A stretch of 58,696 bases of DNA from Oscillospiraceae bacterium (GTDB lineage: Bacteria; Bacillota; Clostridia; Oscillospirales; Ruminococcaceae): the NCBI GenBank assembly GCA_017555565.1, contig JAFZGF010000048.1:1-58696 (forward strand), in the 5' to 3' direction. Under the pieces are notes generated by a model. It did not search any database and was not told the DNA's origin. It worked only from the letters and a program-made list of their open reading frames with translations. The position numbers and the translations under genes were made by a program. Position 1 is the first letter of the stretch; every line of letters begins with the position of its first letter. Shown here piece by piece: positions 16,801 to 25,527 of the stretch.

Positions 16801-16855
16801 AAACACAAAGGGATGTTTTCGGATAGAGAGAGTGAATATTTATCCCTCTGTGTTT
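16801..16855 (+). promoter_or_regulatory. Leader hairpin of pheST
   Basis: There is a 14-bp stem with one mismatch (16801-16814 with 16842-16855) closing a 27-nt loop, located between the promoter and the pheS ribosome site (GGAGG at 16863). It has no T-run and no T-box core, so it is neither a terminator nor a classical Phe T-box. It may protect the mRNA or bind a regulator. Confidence 0.5.
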
Positions 16856-16875
16856 GAAAATCGGAGGAACTATAT

Positions 16876-17913
16876 ATGAAAGAAAAATTGGAAGCTCTGC
16901 TTCGCGACGGTATCCAGCGGGTAAACGAAGCGAAAACAGAGGCTGAACTGCAGGAGGTTAAGGGTAGCCTGCTGGGCAAACAGGGTTCTGTAACTCTGCT
17001 TATGAAAGAAATGTCCAAACTGCCAAAAGAAGAACGCCCTGCAGCCGGTCAGCTTATCAACCGGACAAAAAATCAGCTGAGCGAACTGATTGACACAAGA
17101 AGAGAAGAACTTAAACTGAAAGCCAGCGAAGTATCTGCTGACTTTGACGTTACTGTTCCTGGTCTGCCACCTATCGGCGGCGGTCTGCACCCTATTATCC
17201 AGATGTGCTATGACCTGAACGATGCATTCCGTTCAATGGGCTTTGAAGTATTCGAAGCTACAGATATCTCCAGCGAATACTACTCATTCGACAAGCTGAA
17301 CTTCCCTCCAAACCACCCTGCAAGAGAAAGCATGGATACATACTGGCTGGAAGGCCACGACAGCGGCGAAAGCTGGGACAAACTGTGCCTGCGCCCTCAT
17401 CTGACAGGTGACAGTGTACGCTATCTGCAGACACACAAAGCACCATACCGCTTTGTATATCCAGGCCGCGTATACAGAAACGAAACAACTGACGCACGCC
17501 ACGAAAGAGCATTCTTCCAGTACGAAGCTCTTATCGTTGACAAAGACTTTACATTTACAGCCGGCAAGGTAATGATTCAGACTATCCTGTCCAAAGTATT
17601 CGGCAGAGAAGTAAAAATCAGAATGCGTTCCGGCTTCTTCCCATTTGTTGAACCTGGCTATGAAATCGATATGGAATGTCTGGTTTGCGGCGGCAAAGGC
17701 TGCAGCGTATGTAAACAGGTAGGCTGGATCGAAGTTATGCCAGGCGGCACACCACATCCAAACGTTCTGCGTTCTGCAGGCCTTGACCCAGATGAATACA
17801 CAGGCTTCTATGTAAACATCGGTCTGGACAGACTGGTTATGATGCGCTACGGCATTGACGACGTACGTCTGTTCAACTCTGCTGACCTTAGATTCCTGGA
17901 ACAGTTCCGTTAA
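16876..17913 (+). CDS. pheS: Phenylalanyl-tRNA synthetase alpha subunit
   Basis: This 345-residue class II synthetase subunit makes Phe-tRNA in an alpha2-beta2 enzyme. An N-terminal coiled coil (about 1-95) binds tRNA. Motif 2 is in FVYPGRVYRNETTDARH, the Phe pocket is in RSGFFPFVEPGYE, and motif 3 is in GLDRLVMMRYGIDD. A Cys cluster (CLVCGGKGCSVC, about 274-285) is seen in some bacterial PheS. Codons are strongly biased, as expected for a highly expressed gene. Strong GGAGG ribosome site. Confidence 0.97.
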   Translation: MKEKLEALLRDGIQRVNEAKTEAELQEVKGSLLGKQGSVTLLMKEMSKLPKEERPAAGQLINRTKNQLSELIDTRREELKLKASEVSADFDVTVPGLPPIGGGLHPIIQMCYDLNDAFRSMGFEVFEATDISSEYYSFDKLNFPPNHPARESMDTYWLEGHDSGESWDKLCLRPHLTGDSVRYLQTHKAPYRFVYPGRVYRNETTDARHERAFFQYEALIVDKDFTFTAGKVMIQTILSKVFGREVKIRMRSGFFPFVEPGYEIDMECLVCGGKGCSVCKQVGWIEVMPGGTPHPNVLRSAGLDPDEYTGFYVNIGLDRLVMMRYGIDDVRLFNSADLRFLEQFR

Positions 17914-17932
17914 TTTGTAGGAGGTAAAGATA

Positions 17933-20374
17933 ATGAAAGTATCATTGAACTGGATTAAAGATTATGTAAAACTTCCTGCTGACATGGACCTGAAAAAGCT
18001 GGCTTATGACCTGACAATGTCAACTGTTGAAGTTGAAGATGCAGAAGAACTGGGCAAAAGATTTGACGGTATCGTTGTAGGTGTTATCAAAGAAGTTCTT
18101 CCACATCCAAACGCAGACAAACTGCGTGTATGCCGCACAGACATCGGTGGCGGTGAAATCAAGGAAATCGTTTGCGGCGGCTCCAACCTGGAAGTAAACC
18201 AGAAAGTTGCTGTTGCTGTACCTGGCACATTTGTAAAATGGCACGGTGAAGGCGAACCAGTGGAAATCAAAGTTTCCAAACTGCGCGGTGTGGAAAGCTA
18301 CGGTATGATCTGTGCTTCCACAGAAATCGGTCTGGAAGACCTGTTCCCACTTGGCGGCGAACACGAAATCCTGAACCTGAACGCATTTGAATGCGAAGCA
18401 GGTGACCCAATTGCAAAAGCTCTTAACCTGGATGACGTTATCCTGGAAATTGACAATAAATCAATGACAAACCGTCCTGACCTGTGGGGTCACTACGGTA
18501 TTGCAAGAGAAATTGCCACACTTTACGACCTGCCTCTGGAACCAATTGCTGAAATTATTCCTGAAGCAGAAGGTGGCATTGATATCAGAATCGGCGACAG
18601 CGAAAGATGCCGCAGATTCATCGGCACAAAAATGGAAGGTCTTTATGTAAAAGAATCTCCATTTGAAATGCAGACACGTCTGTGGCGTGTAGGCGTGCGC
18701 CCAATCAACGCTCTTGTTGACGTAACAAACTATGTAATGCTGGCAACAGGTCAGCCTACACACGCATATGACAAAGACCATATCGTAGACTTTATCTCTG
18801 CAAGAATGGCACAGGAAGGCGAAAAACTGGTTCTGCTGTCCGGTGAAGAACTGGAACTGAACACAGATGACCTGGTTATTGCAGATGCTACAGGCCCTGT
18901 AGGTCTTGCAGGCGTTATGGGTGGTGCAAAAGACTCTATCCTGCCTGAAACAAAAGATGTTATTCTGGAAATTGCAAACTTTGAATCCCGCGGTATCCGC
19001 AGAACAACACAGCGCTATGATGTAAGAACAGAAGCATCTTCCAGATACGAAAAAGCTATCGATCCTGAAAGATGTGATCTGGCACGCAATATGGCACTGG
19101 CAATGTACAAAGAACTGTATCCTGAAATGACAATTACAGCATACGGTGATGTATACCCAACAGAAATTGAAAAACCTGTTATTGATGTAAGCCTGAACTG
19201 GCTGGAAAGACGCCTTGGCCAGACATTCCCTAACGAATACATCATCAATAAACTGTCCAGAATGGGCTTTGATGTAACTATCGATGGCGACAATCTTCAC
19301 GTTGTAACACCTTCCTGGCGTTCAACAGGCGATATCTCTGAAAAAGCTGATATCATGGAGGAAATCGCACGTATCTACGGTTATGACAACATCCAGGCTA
19401 CAAAAATTACTACTACTTTTGAAGCAGCTATCAACCAGCTGGACTTTGACCTTTCAAGAAAAATCAAAGAATATCTGGCATTCCGTTGCAATATGCAGGA
19501 AATCTTTACATATCCTTGGATGACAGACAAAACAGTTGAAGCTATTATGGGTACAACAGACGGCCTGCTGAAACTGTCTACACCTCCATCACCAACAGAA
19601 AAATTCATCAAATGCTCTATCCTGCCAAACATCTGTGACGCAGTAGCTAAAAACGAAAGATTCTATTCTGATTTTGCTATCTTTGAAGAAGCACAGACAT
19701 ACATGGACAAAGACTATGTAAGCAAATACGATGAAAAAGAAAAAATCCCAGGCTATACAAAAGCTATCGGTGGTGCATTCACAGGCAACGCAAACGATAT
19801 CGTAGGTCTGTTCCGCAAAGCTAAAGGTGTGCTGGAAATGATGCCAAGATACACACATATGGAAGGCTTTACATTCAGAAAAGATGTAAAACCTGTATGG
19901 GCTGACAACACAGTATGGCTGAACATCTATGTTGGCGATGTAAAAGTTGGCGATATGGGTCTGCTGGCAAAGAAACCATCTATGGAATGCGGCATCAAAA
20001 ACCTGGCTGCTATCCTGTTTGAGCTGGATTTCTACAAACTTGTTCCATTTAAGTCAAGAACAAACGAATTCAAACATCTGCCAGAATTCCCAGAAAACAA
20101 CTATGATATTTCCCTGCTGTTTGACGAATCAACAAAATGGGAAACAATCTACGAAGCAATTATGAAGAAAGCAAAATCCGAAAAACTGCTGAAATCTGCT
20201 TCATTCGTTGACGAATACAAAGGCAAACAGGTGCCACAGGGCAAAAAATCAGTTACTGTACGTCTGGTTATTGCTTCCACAACAAAAACTCTTACTTCTG
20301 AAGAAATTGAAAAAGTGGCAGCAACAGTAACAAAAACTCTGGTACACACAGTTGGCGCTGAAACACGCTACTAA
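17933..20374 (+). CDS. pheT: Phenylalanyl-tRNA synthetase beta subunit
   Basis: This is an 813-residue subunit of normal length. In order, it has a tRNA-binding OB fold (EMAP-type, about 40-150), the B3/B4 editing module (about 210-390), the B5 DNA-binding-like fold (about 400-475), a catalytic-like core (about 480-700) and a C-terminal ferredoxin-like anticodon-binding domain (about 715-812). It is 19 bp downstream of pheS with its own AGGAGG, forming a two-gene operon. Confidence 0.97.
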   Translation: MKVSLNWIKDYVKLPADMDLKKLAYDLTMSTVEVEDAEELGKRFDGIVVGVIKEVLPHPNADKLRVCRTDIGGGEIKEIVCGGSNLEVNQKVAVAVPGTFVKWHGEGEPVEIKVSKLRGVESYGMICASTEIGLEDLFPLGGEHEILNLNAFECEAGDPIAKALNLDDVILEIDNKSMTNRPDLWGHYGIAREIATLYDLPLEPIAEIIPEAEGGIDIRIGDSERCRRFIGTKMEGLYVKESPFEMQTRLWRVGVRPINALVDVTNYVMLATGQPTHAYDKDHIVDFISARMAQEGEKLVLLSGEELELNTDDLVIADATGPVGLAGVMGGAKDSILPETKDVILEIANFESRGIRRTTQRYDVRTEASSRYEKAIDPERCDLARNMALAMYKELYPEMTITAYGDVYPTEIEKPVIDVSLNWLERRLGQTFPNEYIINKLSRMGFDVTIDGDNLHVVTPSWRSTGDISEKADIMEEIARIYGYDNIQATKITTTFEAAINQLDFDLSRKIKEYLAFRCNMQEIFTYPWMTDKTVEAIMGTTDGLLKLSTPPSPTEKFIKCSILPNICDAVAKNERFYSDFAIFEEAQTYMDKDYVSKYDEKEKIPGYTKAIGGAFTGNANDIVGLFRKAKGVLEMMPRYTHMEGFTFRKDVKPVWADNTVWLNIYVGDVKVGDMGLLAKKPSMECGIKNLAAILFELDFYKLVPFKSRTNEFKHLPEFPENNYDISLLFDESTKWETIYEAIMKKAKSEKLLKSASFVDEYKGKQVPQGKKSVTVRLVIASTTKTLTSEEIEKVAATVTKTLVHTVGAETRY

Positions 20375-20385
20375 TTACAAAACAA

Positions 20386-20418
20386 ACCGACACGGCAACA
20401 CCGTGTCGGTTTTTATTT
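20386..20418 (+). terminator. Terminator after pheT
   Basis: A 10-bp perfect stem ACCGACACGG/CCGTGTCGGT with a 5-base loop is followed by TTTTTATTT. Confidence 0.9.
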
Positions 20419-20481
20419 ATATAAGCGGCAGGCTGGAATTTGTGGTGACAAACTGCCTTCGCCTGCCCTGCAAGCTATAAT

Positions 20482-20883
20482 TTACTCTTTGATATCTTTC
20501 AGTCTGTCGATACCCAGGCAAGCTACGGCGATGCCAAGCATTCTCAGTGCGGAATAAGTATCCAGATTTTCAAGAAAAGCGGATACTGTCACTGCCACGC
20601 CCATTGCCAGAGGTATCGCTTTCAGGGCAATATTTATTATCTTTTCAGATTTTGGCGTTGTTTCCTGCTTGCTTCTGTCTTTTACCTGCATCAATTCATC
20701 TACACTTATGTCAAAAATTTCTGCCAGCCTAGGCAGGCTGTCTATATCAGGGCAGGAAAGATTTCTTTCCCATTTGGAAACGGCTTTATCAGTTACGTTC
20801 ATTTTTTCAGCCAGCTGCAGCTGTGTCATATTGTGTTCTTTTCTTAAAGTGGCAATCATATCGCCAAGGGACTGTTTATTCAT
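20482..20883 (-). CDS. XRE-family regulator with C-terminal hydrophobic segments
   Basis: This 133-residue protein has a helix-turn-helix at about residues 6-60 (TQLQLAEKMNVTDKAVSKWE, then SLPRLAEIFDISVDEL). A short linker leads to two hydrophobic stretches (about 83-100 and 108-124) that could be membrane helices. The ATG at 20881-20883 is chosen for its AAAGGAG site; the open frame extends upstream without one. The promoter (20912-20940) overlaps the terminator of the preceding gene. The target is unknown. Confidence 0.8.
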   Translation of the reverse strand: MNKQSLGDMIATLRKEHNMTQLQLAEKMNVTDKAVSKWERNLSCPDIDSLPRLAEIFDISVDELMQVKDRSKQETTPKSEKIINIALKAIPLAMGVAVTVSAFLENLDTYSALRMLGIAVACLGIDRLKDIKE

Positions 20884-20911
20884 CTTTTTACTCCTTTGTT
20901 TTGATGATTTA

Positions 20912-20940
20912 ATCATAAAACAAAAGGTCACACTACTCAA
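20912..20940 (-). promoter_or_regulatory. Promoter of the XRE gene, overlapping a terminator
   Basis: Reading leftward, TTGAGT (20935-20940) and TATGAT (20912-20917) are 17 bp apart. The -35 lies inside the right half of the terminator stem of the upstream gene. Confidence 0.5.
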
Positions 20941-20966
20941 CCGACCCGCGGTTTAGTTGTGTGACC
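20914..20966 (-). terminator. Long-stem terminator after the HD-domain gene
   Basis: An 18-bp stem with two mismatches (20926-20943 with 20949-20966) and a 5-base loop is followed in the leftward direction by TTTTGTTTTAT. It also contains the -35 of the XRE gene. Confidence 0.75.
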
Positions 20967-21006
20967 ATTCAGTTTAGTTGTAGTTTACCGCCAAAATGGT
21001 TAAATT

Positions 21007-21570
21007 TTATGCTTTTGGGCCAATTTCCAGTTCTTCTGCATGTTCTTTCATAGCTTCAATGCAGATAGCAGCAACTTCTTTTACTTCCATACCCAGCATT
21101 TCACAGCCCTGCTTAATAACATCGCGGTTGCATTTTGCGGCAAATTTCTTGTCTTTGAATTTTTTCATAAAGCTGGAAATTTCCATATCTGTGATGCCCC
21201 GAGGTCTCATTCTGGCTGCAGCCTGGATAATACCTGTAAGTTCATCAACTGTAAACAGTGACTTTTCAATGTTTTCTTTAGGTTCTACATCGTTTCTCAG
21301 AGTATAGCCGTGAGAAAGGATAGCACGGATTTCTTCGTCTGTCAGACCGGCTTCTTTCAGCGGGCCAGCTGTGTGATCCAGATGTTCTTCCGGATGCTGC
21401 TGATAGTCATAGTCGTGCAGATAGCCGATTGCTTTCCAGTGGTCAACATCAGCACCAAAATGTTTCGCCAGGCCGCCCATAGCATACATAACATTTTTTG
21501 CGTGCAGAATCAGATGTGGTTCTGTAGTTGTGGTAGCCAGCAGTTCGTGTGCTCTTTCAAGTGTAAGCAT
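21007..21570 (-). CDS. HD-domain (HDIG-type) protein
   Basis: This 187-residue predicted metal-dependent phosphohydrolase has its first His in EPHLILHAKNV (about residues 18-28), the HD pair in GYLHDYDY (about 49-56), then HTAGPL and ILSHGY. Its substrate is unknown; relatives act on nucleotides. It has an AAGGAG site and is monocistronic. There is no signal peptide or membrane segment. Confidence 0.8.
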   Translation of the reverse strand: MLTLERAHELLATTTTEPHLILHAKNVMYAMGGLAKHFGADVDHWKAIGYLHDYDYQQHPEEHLDHTAGPLKEAGLTDEEIRAILSHGYTLRNDVEPKENIEKSLFTVDELTGIIQAAARMRPRGITDMEISSFMKKFKDKKFAAKCNRDVIKQGCEMLGMEVKEVAAICIEAMKEHAEELEIGPKA

Positions 21571-21644
21571 AATTTATCTCCTTTATATATAACGAATTGA
21601 ATATGTTTTTATAATATCACTGTTTCCTTGGTAAAACAACAGTT

Positions 21645-22286
21645 TCAGTACAAAAGAGTGAATTTGTTTTTATGAAAATCTATAATACCTTCTTTTTTCA
21701 TTCGGGACAGCTCTCTTGAAAGGGCACTGCGCTCCACACCCAGAAAGTCTGCCATAAGTCTTCGGTCAAGATTTATTGAAAAACTGTTGCTGTTGTTGAT
21801 GCTTTTCTGCCATTCCAGATAGCTGAGTATCTTGCTTCTTACACTTTTCAGCATAAGAATATCGGTTCGCTTGTTCTGGGTGAAATACTTGCGGGAAATA
21901 TTCTGTATAATATTCTGCAGCACTTTATGAGTGGCAGGTGCGTCGGCAAATAACAGCTGCTGATAGTTTATAAACAGCACGCGACAGTTTTTCAACGCCT
22001 GCACTGTAACCGGGCTGGAAAAACCTATGGCGCCCGACAGCACATCCCCGAAAATACTGTTTGGGGCCATCTGTGACACTATGATTTCTTCGCCCTCAGG
22101 GGTGTATTTTTTACCCACAGCATTGCCTGCCAGCAATATTCCGATGCTGTCAATAATATCGCCCTGGCGCACTATGGTTTCACCGGGGGAATAACTTCTT
22201 TCGTTGTGCCTTACTGTATTAAGTATCTGCTGAATTTCAGTGTTGTCTAACCCTTGAAACAACAGATTTTCTGTGAGAATTTTCAT
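21645..22286 (-). CDS. Crp/Fnr-family transcription regulator
   Basis: This 213-residue protein has an N-terminal cyclic-nucleotide-binding-like beta-barrel (GETIVRQGDIIDSIGILLAG) and a C-terminal winged helix (LMADFLGVERSALSRELSRM). It lacks an N-terminal cysteine cluster, so it is not a classical FNR. Domain order resembles anaerobe regulators of the HcpR/CooA group, but the ligand is not evident. The start at 22284-22286 (GGTGATTTTATG) is chosen over the longer frame. A 14-bp perfect palindrome (22302-22315) lies just upstream, suggesting autoregulation. Confidence 0.85.
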   Translation of the reverse strand: MKILTENLLFQGLDNTEIQQILNTVRHNERSYSPGETIVRQGDIIDSIGILLAGNAVGKKYTPEGEEIIVSQMAPNSIFGDVLSGAIGFSSPVTVQALKNCRVLFINYQQLLFADAPATHKVLQNIIQNISRKYFTQNKRTDILMLKSVRSKILSYLEWQKSINNSNSFSINLDRRLMADFLGVERSALSRELSRMKKEGIIDFHKNKFTLLY

Positions 22287-22301
22287 AAAATCACCTTTTG
22301 T

Positions 22302-22315
22302 GTTGCTATAGCAAC
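22302..22315. promoter_or_regulatory. 14-bp perfect palindrome upstream of the Crp/Fnr gene
   Basis: The sequence GTTGCTATAGCAAC lies between a TATAAT-like -10 (minus strand, near 22324-22330) and the start codon. This is the position of an autoregulatory operator for a dimeric Crp-type protein. Confidence 0.55.
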
Positions 22316-22350
22316 CTTTTTTATAATTATAGCATAAAAACATAAAAAAC

Positions 22351-22377
22351 AAAACCCGGAACAACGTTCCGGGTTTT
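22351..22377. terminator. Terminator after the first DUF3048 gene
   Basis: A 12-bp perfect stem AAAACCCGGAAC/GTTCCGGGTTTT with a 3-base loop lies just past the stop of the leftward gene. Confidence 0.85.
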
Positions 22378-22387
22378 ACTATCTTGT

Positions 22388-23482
22388 TTACTGTACTCTT
22401 TCAACACTTGCAACAGTCTGTGTTTCTTCGCTGATAACCATTGTTTCCAGCTGATCTTTGTCCAGAATGCCCACATAGCTTTTGCCTGTGTTTACGCCAA
22501 GAATTTCACCATCGGCGCCATACAGCATCAGTGGCTGTTCAGGTTCGCCTTTTTCCCATGTGATTTCTTCGTATTTGCCACCGTAGAAATAGTAGCCTGT
22601 GCCACCGGACATATCGATATCAGCCAGCACGCCGTTTTCTTCCTGGATACCCACATCTGCAATTATTATAATAACATTGTCAAATGCAAGCTGACTGTTT
22701 GTGTCTGCATCCATATGAGGTGCGCCAAAAGCACTCTTCATATATTTGCCGCTGGAAGCATCATAATTGAAAGCCACATCTGCATAGGATGAATATGCAA
22801 AGGCCACATTGTTGGCATTACCGCCTGCTGGAACAACAGGATCTTTACCATATTCAACAAACTGGAAAGCAGGATAGAAATTGTTTTTTGTCACTATGCC
22901 GTTCTTTTCAATACCTGCTTTAATCAGGTTTTTGTCTGTGAACCAGCTGTGTTCCGGACCTTTTGACTTTGCCAGTTCAGGATTCTGCTGGAATGCCAGA
23001 GAACCCAGATAGATGCCATCTATATCCTGATAGGAATAGAAGTTCAGCATTTTTGTGGCAGATGTTGATGAACCGATATGAACATAAATAGCGTTCAGCG
23101 GCAACATCATTTCAATAAATGCATCACGTGCACTTCTTACAGGGCCTACTTTGTCTATTTTTTCAATGTCAGAATACAGTGCCATCAGACGTGTGATACC
23201 GCCTTCTGTAACTGCTTCATAAATAATATCTGCATTGGTGAGTCCGCTCTGTGGATGTGCAATCTTAAGATTGTTTATCATAACAGCTATAGGTCTGGCT
23301 TTTTTGTCTGCACCTTCTGCAAAAGGCAAACCAGTCAGATAGTTGTATTCTTTCCGTTTTACTGCAGGGTCTGCGGCAATATCTTCGCTGTTGCTGTCTG
23401 GTTTTGAAGAACAGCCGGTCATCATTGAAACTGACACAATAAGTGCCAGAATTATGGATATAATCTTTTTTATAATAAACAC
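22388..23482 (-). CDS. DUF3048 lipoprotein (YerB-like), copy 1
   Basis: This protein of about 364 residues has a lipoprotein signal (MMTGC, lipidated Cys at about 24) and a DUF3048 N- and C-domain pair. Hallmarks include RPIAVMINN, PQSGLTNADIIYE, EGGITRLMALYSD and VGPVRSARD. The family function is unknown; it faces the outside of the membrane. The start is uncertain: the in-frame GTG (23480-23482) lies within GAGGTG, its own likely ribosome site, so an ATT one codon later (23474-23476) could be the real start. It is a paralogue of the next gene. Confidence 0.85.
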   Translation of the reverse strand: MFIIKKIISIILALIVSVSMMTGCSSKPDSNSEDIAADPAVKRKEYNYLTGLPFAEGADKKARPIAVMINNLKIAHPQSGLTNADIIYEAVTEGGITRLMALYSDIEKIDKVGPVRSARDAFIEMMLPLNAIYVHIGSSTSATKMLNFYSYQDIDGIYLGSLAFQQNPELAKSKGPEHSWFTDKNLIKAGIEKNGIVTKNNFYPAFQFVEYGKDPVVPAGGNANNVAFAYSSYADVAFNYDASSGKYMKSAFGAPHMDADTNSQLAFDNVIIIIADVGIQEENGVLADIDMSGGTGYYFYGGKYEEITWEKGEPEQPLMLYGADGEILGVNTGKSYVGILDKDQLETMVISEETQTVASVERVQ

Positions 23483-23573
23483 CTCGATTGTTTGTGATTT
23501 TCCTGAATATATTGTAACACTTTGAATATGTTTAATTGTGTAAAATTTATTAATATATTCTTACAAATTGATA

Positions 23574-24749
23574 TTAATCTACAGCTTCCACGCCTTCTTC
23601 AACAGTCATATCTTCCACAGGTTTGTAATCACCGGCAGAGTCTACTATCACGCCATCCAGCATATATGCACCAAAGTAGTCCAGGTCAACAAAGGCAATA
23701 TAGCTTTTACCAACGTTGATTGGCACATTTGTTTCTGTACCGTCCAGGGACACGATGCGCAGGCTTTCGTGAGGTTCACCTTTCATCCAACGTACTTTTT
23801 CCACTTTGCCGCCGTTGAAATAGTAGCCGATGCCGCCCCATATAAGGCTTACATCAGAAAGGATACCGTCTGGGTATCTTTCAATCTGTGTCCAGAGGAC
23901 AAAAACATTGTCAAACTCTACAGGTATACCGTTTTCGCCAGCGTCTATAAGAGGTTTGGAGAACTGGGATGCCAGGTTGATATGTTCTTTTGTATATTTG
24001 TTTGTGTCAGCGTTATATGTCATTTTTGCGGCGTAGCTGTTGGAGAAACGCCATTCAATTGTGGAAACATCCACGCCATCCAGCACTCTTGCAGGCTCGT
24101 CATATTTAACCCATTCGAACAGGTTCAGCGGTTCGTCATAGTGGTCAATATCGTATTTGCCGCTGTTGATAGCTTCGTCGATAAGCTGGCCGGATGTGAA
24201 TTCTGTATGTTCTTTTGCTTTCAGGCCTTTGTTGTATTCTGTCAGGTCACGGAAAGCAATGTTTTTGTTTGGCTGCAGATCTCTGTCCCAATAGCCGTAT
24301 CTTTCCAGCATATCTTTTGCATATGTGGAAGCACCATCGTGTACGTACAGGCAGCCCATTGGCATCATCAGCTGTACAAACTGGTCTCTGGCTGAACGGA
24401 TAGGGCCTACTACAGGCATTTTTGTCCAGTCACGGAAAAGAGCCATATATCTTGTGATACCGCCTTCTGTTTCCATTTCGTACACCACATCAGCTTTTGA
24501 CAGACCGCTCTGTGGCCAGGCGCTCTGATAGCTGTCTCTGCTCATAATGTTGTTTACCATTACAGCAACCGGGCTTACACCGTATGGATAATCTATGCTC
24601 TGTTCTTCACCTGTAAGTGGGTTCTGGTACCATACCTTAGGTGTTGGTTCCGGTTCAGGCTGGCTGGAAACCTCGCCACCTGATGTGCAGGCTGTGAAAA
24701 GTCCTGCCATCATAATACCGGAAAGCAAAACTGTTAAAAACTTTTTCAT
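23574..24749 (-). CDS. DUF3048 lipoprotein (YerB-like), copy 2
   Basis: This 391-residue lipoprotein has signal LFTAC and lipidated Cys at about 21. The same two-part DUF3048 fold is present: VAVMVNN, PQSGLSKADVVYE, EGGITRYMALFRD and VGPIRSARDQF. It ends in an acidic tail (EDMTVEEGVEAVD). It is upstream of copy 1 on the same strand with about 90 bp between them. Strong GGAGA ribosome site. The function is unknown; tandem retention suggests non-identical roles. Confidence 0.88.
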   Translation of the reverse strand: MKKFLTVLLSGIMMAGLFTACTSGGEVSSQPEPEPTPKVWYQNPLTGEEQSIDYPYGVSPVAVMVNNIMSRDSYQSAWPQSGLSKADVVYEMETEGGITRYMALFRDWTKMPVVGPIRSARDQFVQLMMPMGCLYVHDGASTYAKDMLERYGYWDRDLQPNKNIAFRDLTEYNKGLKAKEHTEFTSGQLIDEAINSGKYDIDHYDEPLNLFEWVKYDEPARVLDGVDVSTIEWRFSNSYAAKMTYNADTNKYTKEHINLASQFSKPLIDAGENGIPVEFDNVFVLWTQIERYPDGILSDVSLIWGGIGYYFNGGKVEKVRWMKGEPHESLRIVSLDGTETNVPINVGKSYIAFVDLDYFGAYMLDGVIVDSAGDYKPVEDMTVEEGVEAVD

Positions 24750-24965
24750 ATTTATATCTCCGATTATTCTATGCGTAATAATATATGAAGAAACACTTAT
24801 TCATCATATTTATTATATTATTATATAGTTTTTAGTCAATAATTTCAATATTTAAGTAATAAATTACTATTTAGTTATTTTCGGGTTTTCTCTTTATTTT
24901 TCACACAGTATATGGTATAATAAAAAGGTTGCAAATTTCAAAAATACTTAAACAAAGAGGTTTTT

Positions 24966-25439
24966 ATGAATAGATTATTTAAAGATTATTTCTGGGTATT
25001 TTTCGTATCCATGCTGCCTATTATCGAGCTGCGTGGCGCTGTGCCTATCGGTGTTGGTATGGGACTGCCTTTTATGACTACATATCTTGTTGCCGCATTC
25101 GGCAATATGATTCCTGTGCCATTTATTCTGTGGCTGGTAAAACCTGTGCTGCAGTATATGGCAAAATTCAGCATTTTTACAAAAATCGTGAACTACGTGC
25201 TGGAAAAAGGCCACGCCGCTGGTGCAAAATTCGGTGATGCAAAATACCTGGCACTGTATGCATTTGTTGCTATCCCTCTGCCTGGTACAGGTGCCTGGAC
25301 AGGTTCCCTGGCCGCTGCACTGCTGGACCTGGATAAAGGCAAATCCCTGCTGGCTGTTCTCTGTGGTGTTCTCACAGCAGGTATAATTATGGGCATCGTT
25401 TCATTCGGTCTGCTGGGCGCAATCGGCATTGTTTTTTAA
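24966..25439 (+). CDS. Small multidrug export family protein (COG2426)
   Basis: This 157-residue membrane protein has about four or five helices. Family features visible are MLPIIELRGAVPIG near the N-terminus and AIPLPGTGAWTGSLAA near residue 100. The family is named from limited drug-export data, and the real substrate is unknown. AGAGG precedes the ATG. Monocistronic. Confidence 0.88.
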   Translation: MNRLFKDYFWVFFVSMLPIIELRGAVPIGVGMGLPFMTTYLVAAFGNMIPVPFILWLVKPVLQYMAKFSIFTKIVNYVLEKGHAAGAKFGDAKYLALYAFVAIPLPGTGAWTGSLAAALLDLDKGKSLLAVLCGVLTAGIIMGIVSFGLLGAIGIVF

Positions 25440-25458
25440 TAAAATACTGTAATATTTA

Positions 25459-25490
25459 AAGCCTTCCGTTTATGCGGAAGGCTTTTTTGC
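25459..25490 (+). terminator. Terminator after the COG2426 gene
   Basis: The stem AAGCCTTCCG/CGGAAGGCTT has a 6-base loop and is followed by TTTTTT. Confidence 0.9.
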
Positions 25491-25527
25491 AATACTAATC
25501 CACGATATATATAATCGGGGATTTGAA

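Noticed and set aside
16774..16875. Phe T-box
   Set aside because: There is no GGTGG(T)ACC(G) T-box sequence and no terminator hairpin.
20926..20966. Mobile-element terminal inverted repeats
   Set aside because: A single stem-loop with a T-run, explained as a terminator; no flanking direct repeats.
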